DNA of 64,000 nucleotides from Tillus elongatus (GCA_964006375.1 OZ023262.1:199788778-199852777); one strand, 5' to 3'; shown: positions 1 to 12,076, counted from the stretch's first letter. Notes: generated by a model not told the origin, from the letters alone. A program made the numbers and translations.

Positions 1-27
1 TTTCATGAAACATTAATTATTAAATGT

Positions 28-230
28 ACTGACTTTTTCGGCGGGGTCGTTTGAATAATGTGGTATTCAAAAGTAAACCAGATACTATCGACGAATTAGA
101 AACAAGAATTAGAACTGAATGTACCAATATTTCTCCAGAGATTATAAATAGAGTCCAACAAGAATTTGTTGATTGTTTGGGATATTGTCAGGCACAAGAA
201 GGCGGGCATTTCGTACATTTGATTACATAA
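28..230 (+). pseudogene. Mariner-like transposase, C-terminal tail (fossil)
   Basis: Codons from about 54 to 230 read as the end of an insect IS630-Tc1-mariner DDE transposase: a stretch beginning NNVVFKSKP, an ITPE-like NISPEIINRVQQEF helix and the terminal GGHFVHLI. The third catalytic Asp region (DFF) lies just upstream at about 31-40, but a TGA and a frame change separate it from the tail. The rest of the gene is outside the window. Family membership is firm; the subfamily is not resolved. Confidence 0.8.
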
Positions 231-234
231 GACT

Positions 235-679
235 GAACTATGTAATTCTTTACAGGCTTCACTTGTGTTAGGTGTTACTGGTAATAAAAGTGCGATTGCT
301 CACTTTATTTTATGCATACAAAAAATGATTTGGTGTGAAAATTTTAAACAACGAAGGTGTTAAAGTTACACTGCGTACAGTGTTTTATTATGTAAAAATC
401 CATTGTAAATGTTTTGAATTCTAATTATGAGTAAAATATTGACAATACAAATAAATTGTACAAATAGTTTTAGATAGAAAATTTAATTTTCCATAAAAAA
501 TGTCCGTATAGGTTTTATCGTATCCCTCATCATTTGGCCGGAATTTTTAATTCAAAAGTCATAAAAACAATTTTTGGTGTTATCAAATGAAAAAGTATTT
601 TGGAAGAGTTTTAGATTCAAATTCTGGGTAAAATAGTGAAGATACAAAAAATTGGAGAATACTTTTTATAGTGAATTTA
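235..679. other. Non-coding AT-rich stretch
   Basis: No gene is visible. It follows the transposase tail and could be that transposon's 3' untranslated and terminal region. Two loosely similar stretches (about 415-490 and 605-680) hint at a decayed direct repeat. Confidence 0.5.
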
Positions 680-1874
680 ATATAGATATTTTTCCCTTCA
701 TTTTGTTACTAGCTTGGACGAGTTCGTTAGACAGTTTTGACACTCACATACTTTCAGGAAAAAATGCGAAAAACTGCTTTAAAACGCAATATCTTTTAAA
801 TTACTAGAGGTATTAAACTAAAACTTTACACGCACGTACATATGGTATCAGTGGTCCTCTCTACCGAATTTAATGATCAATTTCATCGGTTCAGTAAATT
901 CTGAGTTATAATTAAATAAAAAATAAATAATTTACGATATAACCTGAAATTACCTCTGAATGGGTGCCCATAATGTTGGACAAGATCAGACAGATAGATC
1001 AGGGTTACGCTGCTATTGCAAACAAATGCTCCATATTAAACTTTAAACGAACAGGCTACAAGAATATGTCACAATAAACAATCAGCGGGGTTGCCATTTG
1101 CCAAAGCTGTCATCTGAATTTGAAGATATCACAAAAATATATAGTAATAAATGAAAAATTTAATAAAACAATTTATTTAAAGGCAATCTGTAACTACGTT
1201 TTATTATGTATAAATATGAAGCTTTCCATTCTTCAGGGTATTTAAAACCCATTGCCTTCTCCTAGTTAAATCTGACAAGGCCAGTTAGATATCTATCATT
1301 GTCATTTGTTATTTTGCGAACTGACAGTACGGGGGAGTCGAATTCGAGGTTATCTTCTTCTTTGTTTACAGACGTCATAAACAAATAATAAGAGGAAGAT
1401 AATCTTGAAATCGACTCGGCTAATACCTTAGAATTTTAGAATAAGGTACTTAGTGTTTATTTTTAGTTTTTAGTGAATTTTCATTATTATTTACTCTTCA
1501 TCTCGCATATGAAAAATTTGAGGTAAATGAAACTACATAATATCAGGCAGTAGTTTAGTCTATACCTATTAACTTATGTTCAGTGTAAATTATTAAAATT
1601 TTAATTTCAATTTTGTATTGTGTATATTTATTTATTTCATTTTCAAAAAGTATGGATACAGCAGTAGTAAATAAATGTTGAAAAGGGTTTAGGTGCAGCA
1701 AGTGCGTTATGGTAGCGAATATTCGTGAAAATATTCCAAATCGTGATAATTCAATTTCCCATTAAACTAGAATCAGTTTCTGTTTTAGAAAACCATTTTT
1801 GTTATTTTGTTTGCAGAAATTGTTTCGACTGAGTGGACTAAAACGGATCGTCCAAGCGACTAATAAGGAAACAT

Positions 1875-1903
1875 ACCTGTCACGTTTATAATTTGGCAGG
1901 TAC
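1875..1903. repeat. Short palindrome conserved in R2
   Basis: Arms TACCTGYCA and TGGCAGGTA flank about 11 bases. The same palindrome recurs at 56022-56050 and 56926-56955, so it is a conserved part of R2. Function unknown. Confidence 0.6.
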
Positions 1904-1974
1904 ATTCATTTTGTAAATCAAAATTAAATTTTCGGTAAATTTTGCAGAGTAGCACAGAGAGGAGTTTTATAAAA

Positions 1975-2350
1975 CAAAAGTTCAGAAATATTCTTAGATC
2001 TCCTTCTGGATGCACAAACCACAAGAAATATTTCTTGCAGATAGCCTGAAATAAATTTACGGGACCAGGAGTGAATAGGGGTGTTGGGCGGAGAAGAAGA
2101 TAAAAAGAAAATGTGAGCAAGAAGTGCGAAAAACCGCTTAGTTGGACCTCTATAAGCTGCCTTTATCCCATTTTGCAGTTATACCTATTTAAAAATCTGT
2201 TTATCCCGCCGGGACCCCCTATACTTACCGTAGGTCCCGTAACTTTCTTGCTGGTTGTTCCCAAGAAACTTTTCTTGTTTACATTGTTCTTGTTTATGCA
2301 TTGAAGGTGGTTGTATGCGTGCAGAAGGGGAAGGGGAACCTCTCCGACAA
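1975..2350. repeat. R3 repeat, copy 1
   Basis: Relatively GC-rich repeat with itself-inverted parts, recognisable by GGGACCAGGAGTGAATAGGGG and AAAAACCGCTTAG-type blocks. Related copies are at 20060-20620 and 28080-28245, with a fragment at 39940-39995. No coding region or known family recognised. Confidence 0.65.
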
Positions 2351-2720
2351 AGCAGCGAACCAAGGTTTTCAATTTTTGTTTAAATTGTTACCCCATTTAA
2401 CTTGTTTAAAATATTTTTCCAAAATTGAAATTTAGGTTGCCTTGTTTGTCAGTCTTACATAGAGTGCTACAATATTTGATCATTTTCAAAAAGTGTGGAT
2501 ACAGCAACAGTAAATAAGTGTTGAAAAAGGTCTGGGTGCAGCAAACACATTATGGTATAGAGTTTTTGTAAAAATATTTGAAATCCGATAACTCAATTTC
2601 CTATTAAGGTCCATTTAAATTTGAAGAATTAGTTTTAATAATATACCTTACTAATAGTGTACAAATCTTATAAAAATTCATAATATAATAATGCACTTGC
2701 TGCGTCCCGAACATTTTTCT

Positions 2721-4265
2721 CCTCTTATTTCACATAAAAAATGTAGTACATAGAAGAGATCAGTATTAACGCTAAATAAATTGTAACTCCGGTTTACGGC
2801 TTTAAAATTAAATTTATTTATTTATTCAAAGCTTGTTGAGTTACAATTCATTAAAAATACGAGAACTGCAAAGACACAAGGCTAAGTCTAATACAGAACT
2901 GATTAAAATTATCTACACATATTTAATAACTCGGGTGGTATGATGTCAGATCCCATGACATCAGGCCATCGATAAAAAGACTGAATTGCATTATTAAAGT
3001 TCACAGAGTTAATGATCTAAATAAACTTGCTAAATCAGATATACGTATTATAAAGGAAACATTTATAAATGCTGAAATTGCAGAATTGCATAAACTACAC
3101 TATAATGTAAATTAACAATTAGATTTAAAATATTCCTATATACTTATACACAGGGCGATTACATAACTCGCTTCTAGGCATTTAGTGGTATGAAGCAAAA
3201 TACAAGAACTTATCAAACAAACTTTATTATTTAAAAACTATACGGAAAACCTTACGTGACAGGGAGGGGGTCCTGTGATATCTCACCAAGTGGGAGGAGA
3301 CGGTCCAAATTTAAAAGAAAAGCACCTCACGTAGTTGATGTATGTTTTCATTATTGAATTTTTTCCACGAAAATTCACTAAAATAACTTTATTCCAATGA
3401 CCGGCACTAAGAAAAACTATTAAAGTTTAACAGATAATCATAATGTGTTATTATAATCATTTATGGAGCATAATAACATATTTAGAGGCGCCGCATTAAA
3501 TGAATATTTAGTTTCCCAGATACGGCGATCATGTATGTACAATACTGTGATTACCAGCCGCCTATTCAGTAATGACACCCGTCTAGTTGGCAATCATATT
3601 TATCTTTATGTGGTATAATTGAACACATCATTTCGCTTCAATCAATCATAAGGTTTACTTCGAGCCCTGATAATTTCTCCATTATCAGCATGCAAGTAAA
3701 TCCAGTAATGTCATCGCATATCGCCGTATTGATGAAATTGTTTTTAATGGCCGTGTAAACGCCAACTGAGCAATTGGTTCTATTATTACGCAATGGCGGT
3801 TTATTATTATGGATTTCAAGGTGCAGAATCAGGTAGACGAGCAGTAACGTCTGGGTTATAGAAATGTAAGGCTTGGGGGGATATTTAGATAAATCTCATA
3901 AATGTATATAGAACCCGCAATCTATTATACCTAACTTGTAACATAAATTGTTAAACAAAAATCATATACGCTTTGATTTAAATACTCTTATGTAAAGCCA
4001 GACGAATTCGTTCTGACCCCCTCAAAATACATAAGGGAGTACACAGTGGAAGCCCAAAAATATAATTATAAAAAAAAAATGTTTCATAAAAAAGTTAAAT
4101 TGGCTACATTAATAAACTAAGCAATGAAACCCAAAAAAATCTAAACCGTTGAAAATAATAAAAATATGTATATTTTTCGAAAACACTCCATTTGTTCCAC
4201 TGGGTACTGCATACAGGACATAGTGGAACAACAGCATGGGCAACAGTGGAACAGTTTAAAGGAAA
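2721..4265. other. Unassigned intergenic DNA
   Basis: No supported gene. Around 3785-3880 is a block also found at 12455-12545 (shared words TATGGATTTCAAGGTGCAGA), so part of this is another low-copy repeat. A short open frame at about 2997-3115 has no recognisable domain. Confidence 0.4.
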
Positions 4266-4335
4266 AGCAAGTTTTGTATCTCCGAAATTAACAAAGCTGT
4301 GGAAACCAAATTTGGTACACACATTTGTACTATCA
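4266..4335 (-). repeat. R1 body fragment
   Basis: Words such as GAAATTAACAAAG and CCAAATTTGGTAC match the R1 body at 29955-30005. Only this short piece remains beside the hairpin. Confidence 0.55.
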
Positions 4336-4381
4336 AACTTACCCTACAGGCAGAAATATAGATCTGTAAGTTAGAAGATAT

Positions 4382-4417
<36 letters not shown>

Positions 4418-4478
4418 ATATATCTTTTAACTTACAGATCTATATTTCTGCCAGTAGGGTAAGTTTGATAGTACAAAT
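4323..4478. repeat. Near-perfect inverted repeat around a TA/TG core
   Basis: Arms of about 50 bp (4323-4380 and 4430-4478) are inverted copies with only a one-base offset; the loop is a (TA)n/(TG)n tract. The RNA or single-stranded DNA would fold into a long hairpin. It lies just upstream of the PLE-1 coding fragment and may be a PLE-associated terminal structure. Confidence 0.85.
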
Positions 4479-4504
4479 ATTAATTAATATATAATTATAA
4501 TTAT

Positions 4505-5520
4505 AATAATTAATATACCTCTCTCTGAAACACTTGACATTCTCAAATATAAACACAAATTTTACAAACAAGTTCGAGGTGCTCCAATGGGTTCACCCCT
4601 CTCTCTCTCTCCTGCATTGGCCAACATTTTCATGGAAAACTTCGAGACACAAGCCCTCAATTCATCCCAACTTAAACCAACCTGTTGGTTGAGATACGTT
4701 GATGACATTTTCGCTGCCTGGCCACACAGCAAAGAATCTCTAGACGAATTCCTTTCTTACCTAAATAACATCAACCCCCAAGTCCAGTTCACCACGGAAA
4801 TAGAAAATAATTTTTCTTTGCCTTAATTAGATGTACGCATCACTAAAAACCCAGTCACAGTATTTTCTTACACTGTCTACCGAAAACCAACCCACACTAA
4901 TCGTTATCTTAACGCCCGATCTCCCCATCACAACTAAATTCCGTGGTTCGAACACTAGTAACACGATCCCTTAGACTAACGGACAACAACAACAAACAGA
5001 CAGAATTAAACTTTTTAAGACAGACATTGCTAGAAAACGGATACGACAACAATCAGATACTACGAAACATTAGAAACGCACAACAACAAACCACTACACC
5101 ACAACAAGAACAAACAGAGTCCACATAACAAAACACAGTGTTTTTACCATACATTAAAGGTGTCACCGACAAAATCAGCAGCATTTTTAGAACACATAGT
5201 ATCAAAACCGTATTCACAACAGAGCAAAAACTGACAAATCTGATAAAAACTCCCCAGGATAGAATTCCAAACGAATCCCACGGAGTTTACGAAATTCCTT
5301 GTTCCGACTGTTTCCGAACTTAAAATAGACTTTGATAATGCCAAAACAATAGCACCGGTTTACAACTTCAAAACGAGAATTATCCGCGAAGCAATCGATA
5401 TTGAAAAACGTCCCGATTGTTTAAATAAGAGAGATGATGGTCTTCGCCTTCCGACTACTTGGAAACCTATTACATCTTCTTTACAAACACACAAAAAATT
5501 AATTTAACAGACAATTTTAT
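4505..5520 (+). pseudogene. PLE-1: Penelope-like reverse transcriptase/GIY-YIG remnant
   Basis: Broken Penelope-like element. It opens inside the RT domain (IPLSETLDILKYKHKFY, then GAPMGSPLSLSPALANIF), and the catalytic YVDD is intact at about 4697-4708 (WLRYVDDIFAAWPH). A stop after NNFSLP (about 4825) begins a series of frame shifts through LDV, YRKPTHTNRYLN and the linker (ELNFLRQTLLENGY). The GIY-YIG domain has only GVYEIPCSDC; the YIGQT and following residues are deleted before KIDFDNAKTIAP (about 5320), and the C-terminus LRLPTTWKP follows. The N-terminal third is missing. Non-functional. Assignment to PLEs is firm. Confidence 0.88.
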
Positions 5521-5800
5521 TGCATCATTATTTGCCTCAACAAATGCCGGTGACCCTCTTAACCCTCCTCTAAGTACCGTGACCAAAGCCCCCCACTTAA
5601 TTTACGGTGACCCCACTACTTTCATTGATAACGAAGCAGGTAGACGGAACGACATATATAAGACAAGACTTACAACGAACTGCCAGATCTTTTTGAGGCC
5701 TAGGGTTGAACACACTGAGACCTTACAGACGATATCTGGCGAGATTTGGGGGTAGGCAGATTGTGGCCCGTAATCGAACTACAACAACTCAACCCACCTT
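5521..5800 (+). mobile_element. PLE-1 3' untranslated region
   Basis: Non-coding tail after the PLE-1 coding remnant. The part from 5695 to 5800 matches, in reverse, about 19285-19400, which identifies both as 3' parts of one PLE family. An open frame over 5459-5755 is not supported. Confidence 0.7.
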
Positions 5801-6290
5801 TGTCCACCGCGCTAAGGAGTAGGCAGAATGAGGCCTTAGAGTGTCCTTACATAGTTCCTTTACCTACCTTTGTCCACCACTCTAAGGAGTAGGCAGATTG
5901 AGGCCTTAGAGTGTCTTTACATATTTCCTTTACCCACCTTTGTCCACCACTCTAAGGAGTAGGCCGATTGAGGCCTTAGGGTGTCTTTACATATTTCCTT
6001 TACCCACCTTTATTCACCACTCTAAGGAGTAGGCAGATTGAGGCCTTAGAGTGTCTTTACATATGTCCTCTACTCACCTTTATCCACCACTCTAAGGAGT
6101 AGGCAGATTGAGGCCTTAGAGTGTCTTTACATATTTCCTTTACCCACCTTTATCCACCACTCTAAGGAGTAGGCAGATTGAGGCCTTAGAGTGTCGTTAG
6201 ATATTTCCTTTACCCACCTTTGTCCATCAGTCTAAGGAGTAGGCAGATTGAGGCCTTAGAGTGTCCTGACATATTTCCTACCTCTTGAAA
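5801..6290 (+). repeat. Minisatellite, 7 x 70 bp
   Basis: Seven head-to-tail copies of a 70 bp unit begin at 5801, 5871, 5941, 6011, 6081, 6151 and 6221. Each contains CTAAGGAGTAGGCAG and GAGGCCTTAGAGTGTC. Units differ by a few bases; the outer two diverge most. The array is inside the 3' region of PLE-1. The sister 3' end at 19163-19400 has about one unit, so the array expanded in this copy. Confidence 0.95.
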
Positions 6291-6320
6291 ATGGCTTCAA
6301 AACAGGAGCCGAAACGTCGA
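6284..6320 (+). ncRNA. Hammerhead-like hairpin at PLE-1 3' end (degenerate)
   Basis: Core CTTGAAAA, one extra T, stem II (GGCTTC against GGAGCC, loop AAAACA), then CGAAA and the palindrome ACGT followed by C. The order matches a type I hammerhead with minimal stem III, but C3 and G8 of the core are changed, so cleavage is unlikely here. A CTC/GAG pairing could form a short stem I. The sister copy is at 19163-19199. Confidence 0.55.
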
Positions 6321-6365
6321 GTTTCCATAAATTCTGGAGGCGGTTCAACCCGAGAACCAAGTATG

Positions 6366-6990
<625 letters not shown>

Positions 6991-7034
6991 CCTGGTTTCC
7001 GAGGCCTTACAGTAATCGTCACACACACAAGCAA

Positions 7035-7290
7035 ATTTTTGTAGATAAAATTCCTTATTGAGGACACCGCGGCTTTTAAAATTTGAAAAGATATCCTCAA
7101 ATCAGTACGAACTAGGCAGCATAGAACCGATATCCCCCGACAGTTTCAGTTTTTATATGTTTACATATATACGGGGTGGCACATTTCTACGGTAAAGTTC
7201 AATATATCCGTTATACAAGATACGAGAAAAAACTTTTAATTTAATTCTAATAACCGATAAGATTATGGCATTATTCAACAAATGTTCAAA
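7035..7290 (-). repeat. Second, internally deleted R1 fragment
   Basis: Contains the 3' segment (CAGTTTCAGTTTTTATATG) joined directly to body words (AATATATCCGTTATACAAGA); the (TA)n array is reduced to a few units. Confidence 0.65.
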
Positions 7291-7389
7291 GAAGTGAAAT
7301 ATTAAAATTAACTTTGATACAAAAAGATTATCTATGTTAACATTTTCATAATATATAAGTAATTGATAAATTGTTTTCACAAATGTCAA

Positions 7390-7570
7390 AGAGAGCCTCG
7401 GTGGTTCAGTGGTAAGAAAGTGTGCCTCTAAACCGAAGGGTTCGATCCCAGGGTTCTCCTTTCACTTTTTCAGTACATACTGTAACATTAATATCAATCC
7501 AGGTTGTGGAATTGTATTTGAACAGGTTGATTGACTCCACGTTCCACCCTTCGGAGGGGGCGTAAAGCCG
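7390..7570 (+). mobile_element. tRNA-derived SINE, copy 1 (3'-truncated)
   Basis: The head carries pol III box A (TGGTTCAGTGGTAAGAA) and box B (GGTTCGATCCC) at the spacing of a tRNA, followed by a tRNA-unrelated body (CACTTTTTCAGTACATACTG, then CCTTCGGAGGGGGCGTAAAG). Related copies: 14905-15223 (minus), 15889-16164 and 16214-16309. This copy stops after GTCGGTTTT, well short of the body seen in the others. Confidence 0.85.
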
Positions 7571-7619
7571 TCGGTTTTATAATTTATTTATTTTTGTGTA
7601 AAAAAAGCTTTATTATTAA

Positions 7620-8015
7620 TTTTTGTAAACAGACAATTATTTAATTTTCATGTAAGATTACTTAGCAAATCTTTGTAAACAAAATGGCGAAATTTGTGAA
7701 AGAAATTGTTTGCAACTTTTCATATAAGCCTCTTTTTATTTCTGCCAAAAAGCTTTTTGTGAATAATTATATTTTGGCTGTTGTATTTTTTGTGTAAATT
7801 GCTCCAATATCGTTGGTTAGTAAAGTCTGTACACTTTTGTCTGTAAAATTTTAAGCTTATTCAGGAAAATTTTGTACTTTTTCATACAATAACCCTAATT
7901 ATAATATAAAGGTTGTATTATCTACTAAATGTGATGTCCTGCAATAAAAAAGCATATTAACATTAAAAATATTTATATGAAAATTCGCTACCATACTTAA
8001 CTAACTTATTTCATT
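7620..8015 (-). repeat. R1 5' module variant
   Basis: Matches 22600-22992: shared GCCAAAAAGCTTTTTGTG, a TTTTGTACTTTTT block and the end AAAATTCGCTACCATA. It is a diverged version of the 310 bp module at the 5' end of R1. Confidence 0.6.
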
Positions 8016-8599
8016 TTTCCATGATATATTAAACATTATACCGGGTGCCCCTTTGTAAACTTATATAACTTTGGAATAATTGATCTAAAGAAATGTGGTT
8101 TACGCCAGTCTTCTTCCTATTTTTATAAGTTTGTTTCTGGGTATCTTTATTTTTATACTCACCTCCGCTTTAACCGGAAATGACAAAACGTATTTTCAAG
8201 GATAAGGCAACTTTGTAATCTTAAATAAAACACCCTGTATATTTATTACATTATTATTCACAGTTTAGAAGCCCAATCTTTCCTCTTTCCAAAAATGCCA
8301 TACTTGTTAAATTATTATACAGAGTGATGGTTTTACAAGCCTTTAAAATAAATACTGCGTTTTATCTGAAATCTACGAAAAAGCAATGTTTCGCAAAGTC
8401 GATTTTGGATTTAAAGACAGCAACACTTGCAAACGTCAAATTAGTTTAATGACACAATAACATTTTACCTGAATTGCTACTGACCATAATATACATGTCA
8501 AACTCGATGACACAAATTATGGTAGAATACTTATTGAGAAATAAACAAAAGCATAAACATTACTTATAAAAGATGTTCAAGGTGATGTCCATCAACTTG

Positions 8600-9204
8600 A
8601 ATACATTTATCTATACGTTTTGCAAAGTTGTCACAGCTTGACTTAATTTTTCGGGGGTGATGTTATTAAAAACATTTATAATATTTTCTTTAAGTTGCTT
8701 TAAGTTTTGGGGGATCGGACTGTAACACCTGTCTTTCACATACGCCCATATGAAAAAGTCTGGAACTGTGAGTTCAGGGGATTGAGGTGGCCAAGCTATA
8801 GGACCTCCTCTCCCTGTCCAACGATTTCCAACGGTGGCATTCAGTGAGTCTCTGGTTACTCCAGTATAATGAGGTGTAGCACCATCCTGCTGAAGATAAA
8901 CTGTCCCCAACAAATTATTCTGTTGAAGTTGAGGGAGTAAAAGAAATTTTCTAACATGTCTAGATATAATGAAGCATTTACAATAGGATGGTTGAAAAAA
9001 AGGGTCCGTATAATTTTTGTTTTGATACCGCATGCCACACTGTAACTTTCGGAGAAGATCTGACGTACCGAACAAAATTTCTGGGATTTTCGAATGCCCA
9101 ATTTCTAGAATTATGCTTATTTACCTTACCATTTGAGTTAAATGCTGCTTCGTTGGAAATAAGTAGATTATCGAGAAAATGCATATCTCTTCTAAGTAAA
9201 TGAG
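8600..9204 (-). pseudogene. T1 transposase, catalytic domain (broken)
   Basis: On the minus strand the reading passes through LLISNEAAFNSNGKVNKHN, PKVTVWHAVSKQKLYGPFF, then in another frame QQDGATPHYT, RWTGRGGPIAWPPQSPEL, VPDFFIWAYVKDRCY and the C-terminal ITPEKLSQAV. This is the DDE/D catalytic core of an insect mariner-like transposase. The first Asp of the usual SDEA motif is Asn here; the second (QQDG) and third (PDFF) remain. A frameshift lies near 8980-9075 and the N-terminus is lost at the non-LTR insertion. Confidence 0.88.
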
Positions 9205-9317
9205 TTATTGTAAAAACTGTAATCGTTTAGGAAAATAAGTTTCCTTTAATTCTTGATGGGTCTGAATTTTGTAAGCATTCAAGTTTAGTACTTTCCTCAT
9301 AACAGTATGAACAGTAA

Positions 9318-9990
9318 TCTATTGAAAGTCCAAACAAAATAATAAACTGGATTACTGCTGACGATGTAAATCAAAAAATTAAATTTGAAATAAGGGAAAC
9401 GTGGGAAAGTGTTTGGCATGAGTTTGTTAACAAAACAACTAACCGATATACACTTATTCATCCAATGTTGCCTAAAAAAATTCCACACATTGACGAATTT
9501 ATTATGTTAAGGTACTATACTACTGTAATTACCAGAATGAAGCTGAATCACGGCTGCTTTCCACAACACCTGCATAAAATAGGCATTAGCAACAATCCTT
9601 ATTGTACATGTGACAACAGTTACCTAGGAACTTTAGAACACCTCATGTTTCAGTGCAGTTTGTATAACCCGATACGTAAACAACTCTGGAAAGAGCTCAA
9701 AGATGCAGGAGTAGAGTTTCCTGTGAACTTAGCAACACTTATTTGTACAAATAGCCTGAAAATCTATAATATACTTATAAAATTCATTCGGCATACAAAA
9801 ATCAAAAGTTAGTTTTGCTATTTCTCTATATGTGTATTTTATTATTAGCCTTAGTTAAGAATAATATTAATATAAATTTAGTTTTCCTACTGTCTCACTT
9901 ATTGTTTTTTATCCCATGTCATTAGCTGTCCAGTGTTGTTTGTTAAAAAAAATGCCCTGAAGGACACCTGGGCGAGAAGCGAATATCCTT
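9318..9990 (+). pseudogene. Non-LTR retrotransposon 3' fragment (post-RNase H/Cys region)
   Basis: From about 9318 the plus strand reads WITADDVNQKIKFEIRETW, then the track through 9812 (DEFIMLRYYTTVITRMKLNH, CTCDNSYLGTLEHLMFQC). The Cys-x-Cys ... His-x4-Cys arrangement is the C-terminal knuckle found after RNase H in I/Jockey-type non-LTR elements. It is 5'-truncated and sits inside T1, dividing the transposase. Its 3' end is not clear; an A-run at 9943-9951 is a candidate. Confidence 0.7.
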
Positions 9991-11508
9991 TGTTTCTATC
10001 CTTAATAATAAGTAAGAACACAAACATTTATATTTTGACAAAATTGATATGTTAGAAGATAAATATTGCTTATGCTACAGCCATTTAAAAATAGTCATAC
10101 TCTGTAAGAGCTTACACAGAAAGGTACGTCTATCGCTTTAGCCCTCCCTATTGCTGTAAGTATTGATTCCATGCTGCAAATTATAAACATATTTGAAGGA
10201 GAATCGCTTTTTATAACAATGTATAGATATAACAATGGTACAAATTTACTGCAGAGTTTTGTGGCCAATGGACGTAATGTCCGAAGCCAATTCCTTCGAC
10301 ACACACAGTATGAACAGTAGTTTTCGGAATAACTGTTGCACATAAAATTTTTCTTGTTGATAACGTAGGATGGTTTTCTGTTTTTTTCTAAAATTTCAAT
10401 TGCCCTATTCACCATTTTCAGTTCTTTTTTTACACTCTATACAACCCGAATTCCAAAAGTTTGTATACCATGTTTTGGTTGAATTTTTTGTTGTAGGTTC
10501 CTTGTTAAACATAATTCTAAATCTTCTTTGAGTTGTATAATATTTAGTTTCAGCATAAAAGATTACACACTTAGCTTTTTCACTTAAAGTAAACCTTCAT
10601 CTTACAATAATTCACGTATCTGTGTTGTCATTAAAATAATTTGACGTTTGAAGTGTTGCTGTCTTTAATTCCAAAGTCGACTTTGCGAAACATTCCTTTT
10701 TTCGTAGATTTCAGATAAAACGCAATATTTATTTTAAAGGCTTGTGAAACCATCGCTCTGTATAATACTTGTCACAAGTATGACATTTTTGGAAAGGGAA
10801 AAGATTGGGTTTTTAAAATGTAAATAAATATATAGGGTGTCCCAGTTAAGATTACAAAGTTGCCCTATCGTTGAAAATACGTTTTGTCATTTCCAGTTAA
10901 AGCGAAGTTAGTATAAAAAATCTTGGACGCAGCAAGTGCGTTATTGTAGTGAATTTTCATAAAAATGTTTTTAATGGTAAATATGTGTGTTTTTTTAAGA
11001 AAGCAGGCAACCAATTTGGTTACTAGTATAACCTATATAGTAGAAACAATGTGCCATGTTTCATCAAAATAACTTTATTGTTCGAAAACGTACAAAAATT
11101 TCCGAAAGGAAACTTAGTGTTCCCGAAAAAAACCGTTTCTTGGTCTACCTTATAGGTTAATAGCAAATAGAGCTTTTCAAATATTAAGCATTTAATCAAA
11201 ATTCACTACCGTAACGCACTTTCTGTGTCCCGAATTTCTGCATTATAATTCGATGGAAAATGCAAAAATGCAATAACTTAAGGCGTCTTCGACTAAAAAA
11301 AAAAAGAAAAATTTATCACCAACGACTTATGGGCCAGCCTGTGATTGTAGAAATAATGTTTTAAAATGTAGCTCAAGACACCCCATAATTAATGTATACA
11401 ATTTTTTTCATATCTTGTATAATAATGGATATATTGAGCTTTATTGATTTTTTTACGAAAATTCGACAAAAATTATATACCATTAAACGATAAACTCTAT
11501 AGATAAGA

Positions 11509-11790
11509 CTACTGCCAAGCATCAGAGAAAGGGTCTATTTCAAATGAATTTTCTGGAAATGTTTTAGTAAAATTAAGGACAATGACGGCTGAAACTAAGA
11601 CTTCAGGGTTTGTAAAATATCCTTCTTGAGACATTTTCTTTCCATAGCCCGTATTAGATGCAAGTTCTTTGCCTAAATGTTGGCAATTTTGAATTTTTAA
11701 ATCGCGACTTCGACGTTTTGAGGAAAACCCCAATTTATTTTTCTTTAAATGCCTGTAACTTTTTTGTCTTTTGAGCTACATAACTAAATT
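11509..11790 (-). CDS. Possible conserved small ORF of R1 (unknown function)
   Basis: Minus-strand frame of about 95 codons; key words FSSKRRSRDLK, NTGYGKKMSQEGYFTNPEV, FPENSFEIDPFSD. The same frame is open or nearly open in the R1 copies at 30065-30325, 35925-36150 and 48408-48690. No Met start upstream of the TAG boundary, no known domain. It could be a real peptide, a decayed gene fragment carried by R1, or a chance frame; the retention in several diverged copies is what makes it worth listing. Confidence 0.3.
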
Positions 11791-11989
11791 TTGGTAGGTA
11801 AGTTACCTATAACGATATGAATCCGTGTACCAAATTTGATTGACCTTACTTTGTTATTTCCTGAGATATAATTTTTTTCGAAAGAAAACACCAAATTTTC
11901 CGGGAATACCTTGGCCGATTTTCCTGGATAACCAACTTATTCAGGCCACTTGCAAAAGGAAGGTATTCAAATAGTCAAAATCGGCCGAG

Positions 11990-12073
11990 GTCGAAAAACT
12001 ATTCTATGAACTAGGGGCATTATTTCTTTGAGTAGAATAACACCCTGAATGTTTTGCTCATAATTTCCGGACA

Positions 12074-12076
<3 letters not shown>
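11990..12076. repeat. Fragment of a T5-type transposon end
   Basis: Words AATGTTTTGCTCATAATTTC and the CATCTGTA end match the T5 terminal repeats at 31583 and 32718. It abuts the (TA)n array. Confidence 0.6.

Larger units (their letters stand above)
680..2720 (-). mobile_element. R2 repeat, left copy (non-autonomous, no ORF)
   Basis: Non-coding interspersed repeat. Read on the minus strand from 2720 it starts with the GCAGCAAGTGC core shared with R1, then runs through two further internal copies of that core (about 2560 and 1710) and ends near 680 in a block about a GTTCGTTAGACAG motif. The same order is found on the plus strand at 56636-58440. An R3 segment at about 1975-2350 is absent from the other copy and is probably a later insertion. 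No coding potential is seen. Confidence 0.8.

Noticed and set aside
5459..5755. Separate 98-codon gene after PLE-1
   Set aside because: It overlaps the PLE-1 C-terminus in another frame and then its 3' untranslated region, which is repeated without the frame at 19285-19400.
5801..6290. CRISPR array
   Set aside because: The 70 bp units are contiguous without unique spacers, there are no cas genes, and the context is eukaryotic.
7390..7460. A functional tRNA gene at the SINE head
   Set aside because: The same head is followed by the same non-tRNA body in other copies, so it is a SINE promoter region.
10095..10415. Protein-coding gene inside T1 on the minus strand
   Set aside because: No transposase N-terminal motif or other domain is recognisable, and similar words recur at 6960-7010 in a non-coding repeat.
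11509..11733. Calling the R1 small ORF an established gene
   Set aside because: Only conservation among a few copies supports it; kept as a low-confidence entry and a finding.
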